Below, piece by piece: positions 43,698 through 52,360 of a stretch of 62,371 nucleotides of DNA (the stretch's first letter is position 1; each line of letters begins with the position of its first letter). The translations under genes and the position numbers were made by a program. The notes beneath the pieces are model-generated. The model was not told where the DNA came from. It ran no database searches and was given only the letters and a program-made list of their open reading frames with translations. The DNA is from Cyanobium sp. C1_MAG_00004 (GTDB taxonomy: Bacteria > Cyanobacteriota > Cyanobacteriia > PCC-6307 > Cyanobiaceae). The stretch is taken from positions 1 through 62,371 of the forward strand of contig JAIXOF010000059.1 of the NCBI GenBank assembly GCA_027486935.1, read 5' to 3'.

Positions 43698-44063
43698 TCA
43701 ACTCAGATCCACCGCGTTCAGCCCGTTCAGAAATCTATCGCTGATGTCCGCATTGGCATCAACGTCTGCTAACCACCCGCTTGGTTCGTACGAGCCAGGC
43801 TGATTCTGGGCATTGGCTGGCATCGTTTCCACCACCACCAGCCCGCCTGTCTCCCGCCCGGCTTGACGCCGCCCCCGGGACTGGGATCCCTGTTTCGCGG
43901 CGATGGCCCTGACCAGTGCCTTGCTGCGGTTCACCTCTCCGATCCGTTCACCTTCCTTGGGGCGCACCAGAGGATTGGCCTTGAGCTCGCTTCGCACCTG
44001 ATTCAGCAACCGGAAATGACCGGTTGTGTTGTATTTCCGCAGCACTGATGGGTCCCAGCTCAT
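43698..44063 (-). CDS. Conserved cyanobacterial protein of unknown function
   Basis: A 121-residue protein starting MSWDPSVLRKYNTTGHFRLL. The N-terminal 35 residues (RKYNTTGHFRLLNQVRSELK) look conserved, as I recall similar proteins in Synechococcus; the middle is basic and low complexity, and the tail acidic. No known domain. ATG 44061-44063 gives this conserved start. It is convergent with the tRNA (24 bp apart) and divergent from the peroxiredoxin gene across 156 bp. It could be a nucleic-acid-binding accessory protein given its basic middle, but this is a guess. Confidence 0.7.
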   Translation of the reverse strand: MSWDPSVLRKYNTTGHFRLLNQVRSELKANPLVRPKEGERIGEVNRSKALVRAIAAKQGSQSRGRRQAGRETGGLVVVETMPANAQNQPGSYEPSGWLADVDANADISDRFLNGLNAVDLS

Positions 44064-44219
44064 GACGGTCCAGATCGTTGTCCCAGCCTAGAGCTCGAAC
44101 CGGGGCTCAAGATTTGTGATAGGTTGTAACGGCTTAAACCCGAAGTCGGATCGACTACGGATAAGCATCGGCCGCGCCGTCCAGCGCAGCCCCGTTTCAG
44201 ATCTCCCAACCCATCAACC

Positions 44220-44810
44220 ATGTCCCGGCTCGTCGGCCTGCCTGCTCCCGATTTCACCGCCACCGCCGTGGTGGACCAGGAATTCAAGACGGTGTCCCTC
44301 TCCCAGTACCGGGGCAAGTACGTCGTTCTCTTCTTCTACCCCCTCGATTTCACCTTCGTCTGCCCGACTGAAATCACGGCGTTCTCGGACCGCTACAGCG
44401 AGTTCTCGAGCCGCAACTGCGAAGTCCTGGGCGTGTCGGTTGACAGCGAGTTCAGCCACCTGGCCTGGATTCAGACCGAGCGCAAGAACGGTGGTCTGGG
44501 CGACATCGCCTACCCGCTGCTGGCCGATCTCAAGAAAGAGATTGCCCGCGCCTATGAGGTGCTCGACGAAGATGCAGGCGTGGCACTGCGCGGCCTGTTC
44601 ATCATCGATCCCCAGGGTGTGATCATGCAGGCCACGATCAACAACCTGCCAGTGGGCCGCAGTGTGGACGAAACCCTGCGTCTGCTGCAGGCGTTCCAGT
44701 ACGTGCAGTCCCACCCCGACGAGGTCTGCCCCGCCAACTGGACCCCGGGCGACAAGACCATGAACCCCGATCCCGTGAAGTCCAAGGATTTCTTCGCCGC
44801 TGTCAACTGA
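44220..44810 (+). CDS. Typical 2-Cys peroxiredoxin
   Basis: A 196-residue thiol peroxidase that reduces H2O2 and organic peroxides, recycled by thioredoxin. The peroxidatic cysteine is C48 in DFTFVCPTE and the resolving cysteine is C170 in EVCPANW, as in plant chloroplast 2-Cys Prx and cyanobacterial PrxA. Length is normal. The ATG at 44220 is followed by the expected [14 protein letters not shown] start. A strong intrinsic terminator lies 20 bp after the stop, and the 156-bp upstream gap should hold its promoter, so it is probably a single-gene unit. Confidence 0.95.
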   Translation: MSRLVGLPAPDFTATAVVDQEFKTVSLSQYRGKYVVLFFYPLDFTFVCPTEITAFSDRYSEFSSRNCEVLGVSVDSEFSHLAWIQTERKNGGLGDIAYPLLADLKKEIARAYEVLDEDAGVALRGLFIIDPQGVIMQATINNLPVGRSVDETLRLLQAFQYVQSHPDEVCPANWTPGDKTMNPDPVKSKDFFAAVN

Positions 44811-44831
44811 CAGCGTTGGGCTCAATGCTGC

Positions 44832-44857
44832 AGGGGGGGCCTAGGCCCCCCCTTTTT
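44832..44857 (+). terminator. Intrinsic terminator of the peroxiredoxin gene
   Basis: A perfect palindrome of seven G, CCTAGG and seven C, followed by TTTTT at 44853-44857. This is a strong rho-independent terminator directly after the peroxiredoxin gene, and lies next to the convergent purQ gene. Confidence 0.9.
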
Positions 44858-44867
44858 CATGGGGCCA

Positions 44868-45521
44868 TCACCCCAGCAACGCAGCCAGCAACCGTTGCCC
44901 GTCGATGCCACCGGTTGCGGGGTCGCAGGCCCGTTCAGGGTGGGGCATCAGACCCAACACATTGCCGGCCGGATTGCAGATCCCTGCCACATCGGCAACA
45001 GAACCGTTGGGATTGTGGCGATAGCGCAAAACCACCTGACCATTGGCCTCGAGCACAGGCAGCTGGTCAGCTTCAATCTGATAGCGCCCCTCACCGTGGG
45101 CGATCGGGAATCGCAGCAGCTCACCGTTGCTGTAACCCTTCAACCAACGGCATGAACCGGGTTGGACTGTGAGTTCGCTGGTCTCGCAAACGAAATGCAG
45201 GTGTTCGTTACGGGTCAGGGCACCAGGCAACAACCCCAGTTCCGTGAGCACCTGGAAACCATTGCAGATCCCCAGAACTGGGCCGCCTGCCTCAGCAAAG
45301 CGAACCACTTCCTGCAGCACTGGCGCAAATCGGGCGATGGCACCGCAACGCAGATAATCGCCGTAGCTGAAACCACCCGGGATCACGACGGCATCAAGGC
45401 CGCTGAGGTCCCTGTCCTCGTGCCAGAGGAACCGGCTAGAGATTCCCAGGCAGCCCTCGGCGGCCCATTGCACATCCCGATCGCAATTGGACCCGGGAAA
45501 CACGACGATGCCCAGAGTCAT
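44868..45521 (-). CDS. purQ: Phosphoribosylformylglycinamidine synthase, glutaminase subunit
   Basis: A 217-residue class I amidotransferase that supplies ammonia to PurL in purine synthesis. Start [20 protein letters not shown], nucleophile cysteine in [19 protein letters not shown], and C-terminal [12 protein letters not shown] with the catalytic His and Glu. Length is standard. ATG 45519-45521 lies three bases after the purS stop, so purS-purQ form an operon; PurL must be elsewhere. Confidence 0.97.
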   Translation of the reverse strand: MTLGIVVFPGSNCDRDVQWAAEGCLGISSRFLWHEDRDLSGLDAVVIPGGFSYGDYLRCGAIARFAPVLQEVVRFAEAGGPVLGICNGFQVLTELGLLPGALTRNEHLHFVCETSELTVQPGSCRWLKGYSNGELLRFPIAHGEGRYQIEADQLPVLEANGQVVLRYRHNPNGSVADVAGICNPAGNVLGLMPHPERACDPATGGIDGQRLLAALLG

Positions 45522-45524
45522 GGA

Positions 45525-45794
45525 TCAGGCCTCCGCCGTGGCGGGTTCAAGTTGCTCCAATGCCCAGTTCTCGATCACCGGATTGGCCAGCAGCCGGTCA
45601 CTGAGCAGCTCCAGTTGTGCGCGCGCGCCGTCGAGGCTGTCGGCCTCAAGCTCGACCTCGACGGCCTTGCCGATCCGCAGCCGTTGAATCGCTGAGACCC
45701 CCAGCCGGCCCGCTGCCGCCCGGGTTGCCTCGCCGGCCGGATCTAGTACCGAAGGCCTCAAAGACACGAGGACACGGGCGCGATAAAGGGGCAC
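45525..45794 (-). CDS. purS: Phosphoribosylformylglycinamidine synthase subunit PurS
   Basis: An 89-residue bridging protein of the PurLQS complex. The beta-alpha-beta pattern is seen as RVLVSLRPSVLDPAGEATR, RLRIGKAVEVEL and LLSDRLLANPVIENW. PurS is needed where PurL is the short form. GTG 45792-45794 is preferred because it gives the normal 80-90 residues; the frame extends further to 45842. It is divergent from the small secreted protein gene. Confidence 0.92.
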   Translation of the reverse strand: MPLYRARVLVSLRPSVLDPAGEATRAAAGRLGVSAIQRLRIGKAVEVELEADSLDGARAQLELLSDRLLANPVIENWALEQLEPATAEA

Positions 45795-45902
45795 TGGTGC
45801 GAGCCGGCGAGTTGTTAAATCTTGCCAGCCAGAGCACCGCACACTGGCGGCGGCTCATCACGGTGTGAACAGGACCAGTGGGGCAGGGGGCGGCTCAAAG
45901 CG

Positions 45903-46241
45903 GTGTTCAGACGCAGGTGGCCCAAACCGGATGCCGTGGTGGTCCTGATGCTGCTGGGCGCAACCGCCTGCCCGGTTCAGGCCATGCCAGCCGATGGTCT
46001 GACCTGCCGGTCGATGGGCGGCCCCTGGCAGCCCTGCACGATGCGGATCGATGCCAATGGCCTGGAATGGCAGCTGAGAATCGGCACCCAACCGGCCATC
46101 CGGTTCAGACACGATGGTCTCGGCAACGTGAGCATGCGATCAGGCCCCAGCCTGTGGCAACCGGTGCAGGCTCGCTGGCTTGCCGATGCGAGTCTCTGTT
46201 GGAACGGCATCTGTGCCCGGGGACCTATCCCATTGGATTAA
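45903..46241 (+). CDS. Small secreted protein of unknown function with paired cysteines
   Basis: A 112-residue protein with a signal peptide (VVVLMLLGATACPVQA) and a mature domain of about 85 residues with four cysteines: a pair in LTCRSMGGPWQPC and a C-x4-C near the C-terminus (LCWNGIC). Two disulfides are likely in the periplasm or thylakoid lumen. The middle (WQLRIGTQPAIRFRHDGLG) is beta-rich. GTG 45903 gives the best N-terminus. It is convergent with cobW, overlapping its stop by four bases. No family recognised; the size and cysteine pattern resemble the other small secreted protein at 4.1 kb, but no clear homology can be claimed. Confidence 0.55.
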   Translation: MFRRRWPKPDAVVVLMLLGATACPVQAMPADGLTCRSMGGPWQPCTMRIDANGLEWQLRIGTQPAIRFRHDGLGNVSMRSGPSLWQPVQARWLADASLCWNGICARGPIPLD

Positions 46242-47368
46242 GCCGCCTGGTCCAGCAGCGTGCGCTGCAGACCGGCCTGGTCGAGAGCAAAGCCGAGTAC
46301 CACCAGCTTCAGCTGTCCCGTAGCTCGGGATGGTTGATCAGGGTCCGGACTGCCCTCGTACCAACAGTCCAACCGGGGCCCCACGGCCTGGATCTGCAGC
46401 AATCGCTGCTTGGCGGGACTGCTGTACCAGCCCTTGAGCCTGATCACCGTGTGCTCCCGCAGCAGGGTTCTAAGCGCCTGCTCGAGCTGCGGTTGCTGCC
46501 AATCCCCCTCGAACGTCAGGACAAGGGATTGGATCTGGACATGGCTGTGGTCATGGTCATGGTCATCGTCATGGCCGTGTTCATGGCTGTGTTCATGGCT
46601 GTGCTCGTGGCCATGGGCATGGGTGTGGTCATGCTCGTGCTCCGCGTTCGTTGCTGTCCGGGCAACTCGGGCGGACCCAATCGGGCTCAGCAGCAGCTCG
46701 GGATCGACAACCCCCGCCGCACTCGGCAGCAGGGGGGTTCCAGGGCGGCAGCGGGACGACAGCGTGGCCGTCAGGTTCTGCAGAGCCACCTCGCTGATGC
46801 AGTCAGCCCGGCTGATCAACACCAGATCGGCGGCTTGCAGCTGGTCCTCGAACAGATCCTCGATCGCATCGAGATGGTCGAGGCTGGGGTCGGCCAGGCG
46901 CTGGGCCTCGAGGGCGGCAGGGTCGGCGACCACATGGCCATCGGCCAGCGCCTGACCATCCACCACCGTCACAACACCATGGACGCGGGTGCGCGCGCGG
47001 ATGGATGGCCAGCCAAAAGCGGCCACCAGGGGCTCGGGCAGCGCCAGCCCACTGGTCTCGACGACGATGCCATCGAGCTCGTCCGAGCGCTGCAGCAGCT
47101 TCTCCATCGTCGGCAGAAAGTCATCCTGCACGGTGCAGCACAGGCAGCCATTCGCCAGTTCGACCAGACGCCCCTCGAGCTGATCGTCGGGACAGAACCC
47201 GCATGATTTCAGCAGCTCACCATCAATTCCCACCTCACCGAACTCGTTGACCAGCACCGCCAGTCGCTGGCCGCTGTGCAACAGCAGATGCCGCAGCACC
47301 GTGGTCTTGCCCGCCCCCAAAAAACCGGTCACAACGGTGACAGGAAGACGCTTCTGCGGGGCGCTCAA
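46238..47368 (-). CDS. cobW: CobW-type GTPase / metallochaperone (COG0523)
   Basis: A 376-residue G3E GTPase. The P-loop is GFLGAGKTT (residues 15-23), the metal-binding CLCC motif at 75-78 follows as NGCLCCTV, and the expected NKxD guanine motif is replaced by SRAD in LVLISRAD. Residues 244-276 are a His-rich arm with 16 histidines in 33 positions, plausible for cobalt or zinc storage. The C-terminal CobW_C domain is present. In a genome with cobN and metH it probably delivers cobalt to CobN, but some family members handle zinc. Start at 47366-47368 is clear. Confidence 0.9.
   Translation of the reverse strand: MSAPQKRLPVTVVTGFLGAGKTTVLRHLLLHSGQRLAVLVNEFGEVGIDGELLKSCGFCPDDQLEGRLVELANGCLCCTVQDDFLPTMEKLLQRSDELDGIVVETSGLALPEPLVAAFGWPSIRARTRVHGVVTVVDGQALADGHVVADPAALEAQRLADPSLDHLDAIEDLFEDQLQAADLVLISRADCISEVALQNLTATLSSRCRPGTPLLPSAAGVVDPELLLSPIGSARVARTATNAEHEHDHTHAHGHEHSHEHSHEHGHDDDHDHDHSHVQIQSLVLTFEGDWQQPQLEQALRTLLREHTVIRLKGWYSSPAKQRLLQIQAVGPRLDCWYEGSPDPDQPSRATGQLKLVVLGFALDQAGLQRTLLDQAA
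46541..46639 (-). repeat. His-rich coding repeat in cobW
   Basis: Degenerate tandem units of CAT/GTG-type codons (His alternating with Glu, Ser, Gly or Asp) encode 16 histidines in 33 residues. This is an intragenic repeat, not a CRISPR or satellite. Confidence 0.9.
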
Positions 47369-47407
47369 CGGCGTGGATGCAAGGGGTGGCTCAATCTATG
47401 GGCCTGG

Positions 47408-47908
47408 TCAGCGGCAGGCGAGGCTGTCGCGGGTGCTGATCCCCGTGCGGCTGTTGCTGCCGCAGGCCCTTTTGCAGAGAGCTTTCTGTTCGGGCAGGTC
47501 GAGCACGGCGTCACTGAAGTCCGCACCGGTGATCTCGGCACCTGCGAAATGGCTCTGCATCAACATCGCGTTGCGCAGGACCGCGTCGCGCAGATCGGCG
47601 CCGTCAAACCGGCTGGCGTAAGCCACCACATCTTCGAGATCAGCCCCCTGCAGGTTGCTCTGTTGCAGGTTGCTGCCGTTGAACACCGCCCCACGCAGAT
47701 CCGCACCGCTCAGATCAAAACCCGCCAGTTCCGCTTTGAGGAACTCCTGCTGCTTGAGATCGCGTCCATGCATGTCGGGCTGCAGGTCCTGCAAGGAGCG
47801 TTGACTGCGCAGTTCAGGCGCGGTGATCGCCCAACCGGGGCTGGCGCCGGCCAATGTGGTGACCATCACGGCGCAGACCAGAAACACGGCGGCTAACAGG
47901 CGGGCCAT
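47408..47908 (-). CDS. Exported pentapeptide-repeat protein
   Basis: A 166-residue protein with an N-terminal signal peptide (LLAAVFLVCAVMVTTLAG, cleavage near ASPGWA). About ten pentapeptide units of the A(D/N)LXX type follow (ELAGFDLSGADLRGAVF, NLQQSNLQGADLEDV), folding as a right-handed quadrilateral helix. The C-terminal tail has three cysteines (LCKRACG, SLACR), likely disulfide-linked. It is probably lumenal or periplasmic, like the lumenal TL17-type proteins of plants. ATG 47906-47908 is chosen; the longer frame to 48259 is antisense to the next gene. Its start is divergent from the UPRTase-like gene. Confidence 0.82.
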   Translation of the reverse strand: MARLLAAVFLVCAVMVTTLAGASPGWAITAPELRSQRSLQDLQPDMHGRDLKQQEFLKAELAGFDLSGADLRGAVFNGSNLQQSNLQGADLEDVVAYASRFDGADLRDAVLRNAMLMQSHFAGAEITGADFSDAVLDLPEQKALCKRACGSNSRTGISTRDSLACR

Positions 47909-47947
47909 GGGGCGGGAACTACGGTGGTCCAACAAGTTATGGCAGCC

Positions 47948-48592
47948 ATGGCGATGGCTTTGCGGGTCGTGGTCCCGCCTCACCCCCTGCTGAGCCACTG
48001 GTTGACGGTGCTGCGTGATCGGCAGACCCCGCAGCCGCTCTATGCCACGGCGATGGCTGAACTGGGGCGTTGGCTCGCCTATGAAGCCATGCGCGACTGG
48101 CTGCCCCGTCGTCAGGTCGAGATCAGCACCCCAACGGGCCCCAGCAGCGGCGAGGTGGTGGATGCTGCAGTCCCCCTGTTGGCGGTGGTCGGCCTGCGCG
48201 CCGGCCTGGGACTGTGGCAGGGGGGCCAGACGGTACTGCCGGCAGCCCTGGTCGGCCATCTGAGTGCTGACGCAGACGGACTGATCAATGCAGCCCTGCC
48301 CGATCCCCTGCCCCAGGGCTGCGGGGTGGTGCTCTTCTGGGGAGAGCTCGCCGAACCCGAACCGGTGCTGCAGGTGCTCAACAACCTGGCCGAACGGGGC
48401 ATCTCAGGCCCACGCCTGCGACTGATCACAGCGTTGGCGGCTGCTCCGGCACTGCACGCAATCGGCGAACGGCACGGGGAGCTGACCCTGCACTGCGCCG
48501 CCATCGACCCTGAGCTGGACGACCAGGGGGCGATCCGCCCTGGCATCGGCATGATCGAAACACGTCTGTTTGGCTTTCAGCAGGCCCGTTAG
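47948..48592 (+). CDS. Uracil phosphoribosyltransferase-like protein lacking the PRPP loop
   Basis: A 214-residue protein clearly related to UPRTase (Upp): HPLLSHWLTVLRD early, GRWLAYEAM, VVGLRAGLGLW, and a C-terminal PGIGMIETRLFG. The PRPP-binding loop, DPMLATGGS in canonical Upp, is replaced by FWGELAEPE around residues 130-138. It therefore probably does not make UMP as a normal UPRTase would; it may bind a nucleotide or serve another role. Several starts are possible (GTG 47924, ATG 47939, 47948, 47954); ATG 47948 is a compromise. Annotating it simply as upp would overstate its function. Confidence 0.8.
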   Translation: MAMALRVVVPPHPLLSHWLTVLRDRQTPQPLYATAMAELGRWLAYEAMRDWLPRRQVEISTPTGPSSGEVVDAAVPLLAVVGLRAGLGLWQGGQTVLPAALVGHLSADADGLINAALPDPLPQGCGVVLFWGELAEPEPVLQVLNNLAERGISGPRLRLITALAAAPALHAIGERHGELTLHCAAIDPELDDQGAIRPGIGMIETRLFGFQQAR

Positions 48593-48621
48593 CCTGGTGC
48601 TGGAGCAACCTTTCGACAGGT

Positions 48622-48927
48622 ATGGCGCGACAGTCCGAAGCAGATTCCGGCAGCGCTCTGCTGGTCAGTGCCATGGCTGGGGCCGTCCTTGGTGCCGCGG
48701 GGCTTGCCTGGTGGCTGTTGTCTGAAGCCGAACGGCGCCGCCTGCAGCCACGTCAGCAGCGGGTTCTGCGTCTGAGCCGCCTGTCCGAAGGGGGCGATGC
48801 CGACGGGTTTGCCGAATCCTCATCTTTGTCGAATTCTGGCGAGAAGGAGCTTCACGACAAGGTTCACGAGCTCAATCAGGCGATCGACGATGTGCGTCGC
48901 CAGCTCGAGAGCATGGGGAGTCGGTAG
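48622..48927 (+). CDS. Conserved single-span membrane protein
   Basis: A 101-residue protein with one hydrophobic helix near residues 12-33 (LLVSAMAGAVLGAAGLAWWL) and a charged, helical C-terminal tail (ELHDKVHELNQAIDDVRRQL) that is likely a short coiled coil. It would sit in the plasma or thylakoid membrane with a cytoplasmic tail. No known family. ATG 48622 follows the UPRTase-like stop by 29 bp, and ilvD begins 27 bp later, so it may be part of the same transcript. Confidence 0.7.
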   Translation: MARQSEADSGSALLVSAMAGAVLGAAGLAWWLLSEAERRRLQPRQQRVLRLSRLSEGGDADGFAESSSLSNSGEKELHDKVHELNQAIDDVRRQLESMGSR

Positions 48928-48954
48928 GTTGCAAGGCGGCATCGATGACCGCCC

Positions 48955-50628
48955 ATGCTCCGCTCCGCCGCCATCACCCAGGGAATCCAGCGCTCGCCCA
49001 ACCGGGCCATGCTGCGGGCCGTGGGCTTCGGGGACGGCGATTTCAACAAGCCGATCATCGGCATTGCCAACGGCTACAGCACGATCACGCCCTGCAACGT
49101 CGGCCTCAACGACCTGACCCGTCGTGCCGAGCACGCTGCCCAGCAGGCCGGGGCCATGCCCCAGACCTTCGGCACGATCACCGTCAGCGACGGCATCTCG
49201 ATGGGTACCGAGGGTATGAAGTACTCGCTGGTGAGCCGCGAAGTCATCGCCGATTCGATCGAAACCGCCTGCAATGCCCAGAGCATGGATGGGTTGCTGG
49301 CGGTCGGCGGGTGTGACAAGAACATGCCCGGCGCCATGCTCGCCATGGCGCGGATGAATATCCCGGCGGTGTTCGTTTATGGCGGCACGATCAAGCCGGG
49401 CAAGCTCGGCGCCTGCGACCTGACGGTGGTCAGTGCCTTTGAGGCGGTGGGCCAGTACAGCGGCGGCCGCATCGACGAACAACAGCTCACCGCGATCGAA
49501 AAGAACGCCTGCCCCGGGGCTGGCAGCTGCGGCGGCATGTTCACCGCCAACACGATGAGCGCCGCGTTCGAAGTGATGGGTCTGAGCCTGCCCTACAGCT
49601 CAACCATGGCCGCCGAAGACCCCGAAAAGGCCGACAGCGCAGCCCGCAGCGCCGAAGTGCTGGTCGAGGCGATCGCCCAGAACATCCGGCCGCGGGATCT
49701 GCTGACCCGGGAAGCCTTCGAGAACGCCATCTCGGTGATCATGGCCGTGGGCGGCTCCACCAACTCGGTGCTGCACCTGCTGGCCGTAGCGCGCACCGCC
49801 GGTGTCGAGCTGTCGATCGACGACTTCGAGGTGATCCGTCAGCGGGTGCCGGTGATCTGCGATCTCAAGCCCAGCGGCCGCTTCGTCACGGTCGATCTGC
49901 ACAATGCAGGCGGCATCCCCCAGGTGATGAAACTGCTGCTCGATGCTGGGCTTCTGCATGGCGACTGCCGCACGGTCGAGGGCAAGACCCTGCGCGAGGT
50001 GCTGGCCGATGTGCCCAGCACGCCGCCTGCCGGCCAGGAGGTGATTCGCCCGCTCAGCAACCCTCTCTATGCCAAGGGGCACCTGGCGATTCTCAAGGGC
50101 AACCTGGCCAGCGAAGGCAGCGTGGCCAAGATCAGTGGCGTCAAGAACCCATCGGTCACCGGGCCGGCCCGGGTGTTCGAAAGCGAGGAAGAGGCTCTGG
50201 CGGCGATCCTGGCCAAGCAGATCAAGGCCGGCGATGTGGTCGTGATCCGCTATGAGGGCCCCGTGGGCGGCCCTGGCATGCGCGAAATGCTGGCACCCAC
50301 AGCCGCCATCATCGGCGAGGGCCTGGGTGATTCGGTGGCGCTGATCACCGACGGGCGCTTCTCGGGCGGCACCTACGGCATGGTCGTGGGTCACGTGGCC
50401 CCCGAAGCTGCCGTGGGCGGCCCCATCGGTCTGGTGCAGGAAGGCGACAGCATCACCGTCGATGCCCACCAACTGCTGATCCAACTCAATGTCAGCGATG
50501 ACGAGCTGGAGCGGCGCCGTGCCGCCTGGGTCAAGCCCGAGCCCCGTTACCGCACAGGTGTGCTGGGCAAATATGCGCGCCTGGTGAGCAGCAGCAGCAA
50601 AGGTGCCGTCACGGATCTGGTCCCGTAA
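48955..50628 (+). CDS. ilvD: Dihydroxy-acid dehydratase
   Basis: A 557-residue iron-sulfur dehydratase of valine and isoleucine synthesis, making 2-oxo acids from 2,3-dihydroxy acids. Iron-sulfur cysteines are in [12 protein letters not shown] and [16 protein letters not shown]; the C-terminal half has [12 protein letters not shown] and [10 protein letters not shown], typical of the DHAD/6PGDH-dehydratase family. ATG 48955 gives the standard start [19 protein letters not shown]. Length is normal. The stop overlaps the downstream convergent gene by 20 bp. Confidence 0.97.
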   Translation: MLRSAAITQGIQRSPNRAMLRAVGFGDGDFNKPIIGIANGYSTITPCNVGLNDLTRRAEHAAQQAGAMPQTFGTITVSDGISMGTEGMKYSLVSREVIADSIETACNAQSMDGLLAVGGCDKNMPGAMLAMARMNIPAVFVYGGTIKPGKLGACDLTVVSAFEAVGQYSGGRIDEQQLTAIEKNACPGAGSCGGMFTANTMSAAFEVMGLSLPYSSTMAAEDPEKADSAARSAEVLVEAIAQNIRPRDLLTREAFENAISVIMAVGGSTNSVLHLLAVARTAGVELSIDDFEVIRQRVPVICDLKPSGRFVTVDLHNAGGIPQVMKLLLDAGLLHGDCRTVEGKTLREVLADVPSTPPAGQEVIRPLSNPLYAKGHLAILKGNLASEGSVAKISGVKNPSVTGPARVFESEEEALAAILAKQIKAGDVVVIRYEGPVGGPGMREMLAPTAAIIGEGLGDSVALITDGRFSGGTYGMVVGHVAPEAAVGGPIGLVQEGDSITVDAHQLLIQLNVSDDELERRRAAWVKPEPRYRTGVLGKYARLVSSSSKGAVTDLVP

Positions 50629-51004
50629 CCAGAAGGGCCCTAAGCCGGCGGCAAAGGGCTTCAAGCGGGGCCCCTCCGTCCGGACGTGGGCAGCGCGCAC
50701 CGCTGTCGGGCAGCATCCACACCGGATGGCTGCCATGCCAGAGCACCGCTGCGCCATCATCTGCCGTCGAACTCAACATCAGGTTGAGGTCGTGGCCGCT
50801 GCGATAGATCTCCAACTCGAGGTCATCGAGCGGCGATCGTTCGCCATTCGGATTGCGGGTTTCAATCAGTAGACAGCAGTCGGTGCAATCCCCGATCGTG
50901 CTGGGCGGTTCACCGATAAAGCGCACCGCATGTTGCAGCGGTCTGCGGCACAGGTCAGCCGCCTGAGCCACCAGCTGCAGCAGGGGCCACTCGCTGTCAT
51001 CCAT
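50609..51004 (-). CDS. Conserved protein of unknown function, downstream of CIA30
   Basis: A 131-residue acidic protein starting [19 protein letters not shown]. It contains [20 protein letters not shown] with several cysteines, and a C-terminal part with [17 protein letters not shown]. No known family. It follows the CIA30 gene on the minus strand by 18 bp (or directly, if GTG 51020-51022 is used) and is convergent with ilvD, overlapping it by 20 bp. The tight coupling suggests a role related to the CIA30 protein or the gnd/pgl cluster, but nothing in the sequence proves it. Confidence 0.6.
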   Translation of the reverse strand: MDDSEWPLLQLVAQAADLCRRPLQHAVRFIGEPPSTIGDCTDCCLLIETRNPNGERSPLDDLELEIYRSGHDLNLMLSSTADDGAAVLWHGSHPVWMLPDSGARCPRPDGGAPLEALCRRLRALLVTGPDP

Positions 51005-51022
51005 GGGCGATGGGAATAGCAC

Positions 51023-51622
51023 TCATTCCAGAAGCGACGCGGCCGGGACAGAGCGAATCTGCCGCAGGACCAGGTGAATCGGACCGGGCCTGAACCCCTG
51101 GTTGAGGCCACCCTGGTCATCAAATTTGGAATGCAGCAACTGCAGCCGCGTGATGCGACTGGGATCGAAGCGGGGCAGGTAGCCCAGGGGCAGCGCCTGA
51201 ACCGGCTGCGCACGCACCGAGGCGCTCAGTTGGTCAAAGGGCAGGGTCACGGTCGTGAAACCCTGGGCCTGGGTGGCAAATTCGCTCACCCAGCGCAGAC
51301 CACCGGGGATCAGGTTGGTCAGGCCCCCGACCCCGTCGCTGCAGGCCAAAGCCAACTTGAAGCGGCGACCTTCACCGGCAATCTCCAGTTGCAGAGCCGC
51401 ATCTGCCGAGAGATCGAGGGGGGGCGACAACTGGGGCGAGCGGGCGCTGATGAACCCACCACCCTGCTCGACCACCTCGCCCACAAAGGTGAGGCCCTGG
51501 TCGCTGTGGATCTGAACCTGGCCACTGCTGCGGCCCCCCATGATCGGGTCGTTGAGGGCGTGCCAACCGGCAAAGCCCGCACCGGCGAACAGTTGCCTGC
51601 TTTCAGGCTGGGTCATGGGCAT
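51023..51622 (-). CDS. CIA30-family protein
   Basis: A 199-residue protein of the CIA30 (complex I intermediate-associated) family with a galactose-binding-like beta-sandwich. Typical stretches are FAGWHALNDPIMGGRSSGQV near the N-terminus, GGGFISARSPQLSPPLDLS, and TVTLPFDQLSASVRAQP; ends with FRPGPIHLVLRQIRS. In mitochondria CIA30 helps assemble complex I; cyanobacterial forms might act on NDH-1 or on another process. It lies directly behind pgl (15 bp) in the glpX-to-pgl run, on the same strand. Confidence 0.82.
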   Translation of the reverse strand: MPMTQPESRQLFAGAGFAGWHALNDPIMGGRSSGQVQIHSDQGLTFVGEVVEQGGGFISARSPQLSPPLDLSADAALQLEIAGEGRRFKLALACSDGVGGLTNLIPGGLRWVSEFATQAQGFTTVTLPFDQLSASVRAQPVQALPLGYLPRFDPSRITRLQLLHSKFDDQGGLNQGFRPGPIHLVLRQIRSVPAASLLE

Positions 51623-51637
51623 CGAACGGTGCTGGCG

Positions 51638-52360
51638 CTAAGCCTGGCAGACCTCGGTAGCGGCTGCCTGGTCAGCGATGACCAGGACCTCTGAATCGGG
51701 CTGAACCAGCCGGGCAGGGGTCCGCTGGGGATCCTCGTTTGGATCCAACAGTCGGGCCAAAGCCGTTTGTTTGCCGCTGCCACTGACCAGAACAATCACC
51801 CTGCGGGCGGCGCTGAGCACCGGTGCCGTCAGGGTGACCCGGGGCAGACCCTTGCCCTCACCGATGGTGGTCCAACGGTCCACCACCGTCGGTGCCGACG
51901 TACCGGGAAACAACGAGGCGGTGTGGCCATCGTCGCCAAGGCCAAGCAACACCAGATCGAGCTGGGGAGGACGGCCTGGGCAGACGGTTTCCAGCAGCTC
52001 GGCAAAGGCAGCCGCACTGGCCTGCGGGTCGGCCAGCTCGGTCGGCACAGGATGAAAACGGGCGTGACTGCCTGGCTCGGGGGCCGCCAGCAGCGTCTCG
52101 CGCAGCATGCGGGCATTGCTACTGGGATCCTGGGGAGGAACCCAGCGCTCATCCCCCAGCAGCACATCAACCCGGTCCCAAGCCAGATGCTGGCGGGCCA
52201 GCAGCCGGTAAGCCGACTTCGGGGTTTCGCCTCCGGCCAGGGCGATCTGGCAGCGGTCGCGCTGACCCAGGGCCTGGTCGATCGCCAAGGCGATCTGCTC
52301 GGCACAGTGGCAGGCCAGCTCGTCGGCAGAGCTGCAGACCTGCAGGCGGTACCGGGTCAT
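51638..52360 (-). CDS. pgl: 6-Phosphogluconolactonase
   Basis: A 240-residue sugar-lactonase (DevB/Pgl) of the oxidative pentose phosphate pathway. It has the GlcN6P-isomerase-like fold: ALAGGETPKSAYRLLA (phosphate loop), DVLLGDERWVPPQDPSSNAR, LDLVLLGLGDDGHTASLFPG and the end RVIVLVSGSGKQTAL. The ATG at 52358-52360 overlaps the gnd stop (ATGA); MAG at 52369 would be three residues longer. Immediate proximity to gnd fits successive steps of the pathway. Confidence 0.95.
   Translation of the reverse strand: MTRYRLQVCSSADELACHCAEQIALAIDQALGQRDRCQIALAGGETPKSAYRLLARQHLAWDRVDVLLGDERWVPPQDPSSNARMLRETLLAAPEPGSHARFHPVPTELADPQASAAAFAELLETVCPGRPPQLDLVLLGLGDDGHTASLFPGTSAPTVVDRWTTIGEGKGLPRVTLTAPVLSAARRVIVLVSGSGKQTALARLLDPNEDPQRTPARLVQPDSEVLVIADQAAATEVCQA

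Noticed and set aside
46541-46639. Tandem-repeat-like stretch resembling a small repeat array
   Set aside because: It encodes the His-rich arm of CobW in frame; no spacers or CRISPR structure.
45878-47206. 442-residue plus-strand frame opposite cobW
   Set aside because: Its translation is an antisense image of cobW with a Met/Val-rich artefact from the His repeats; no gene features.
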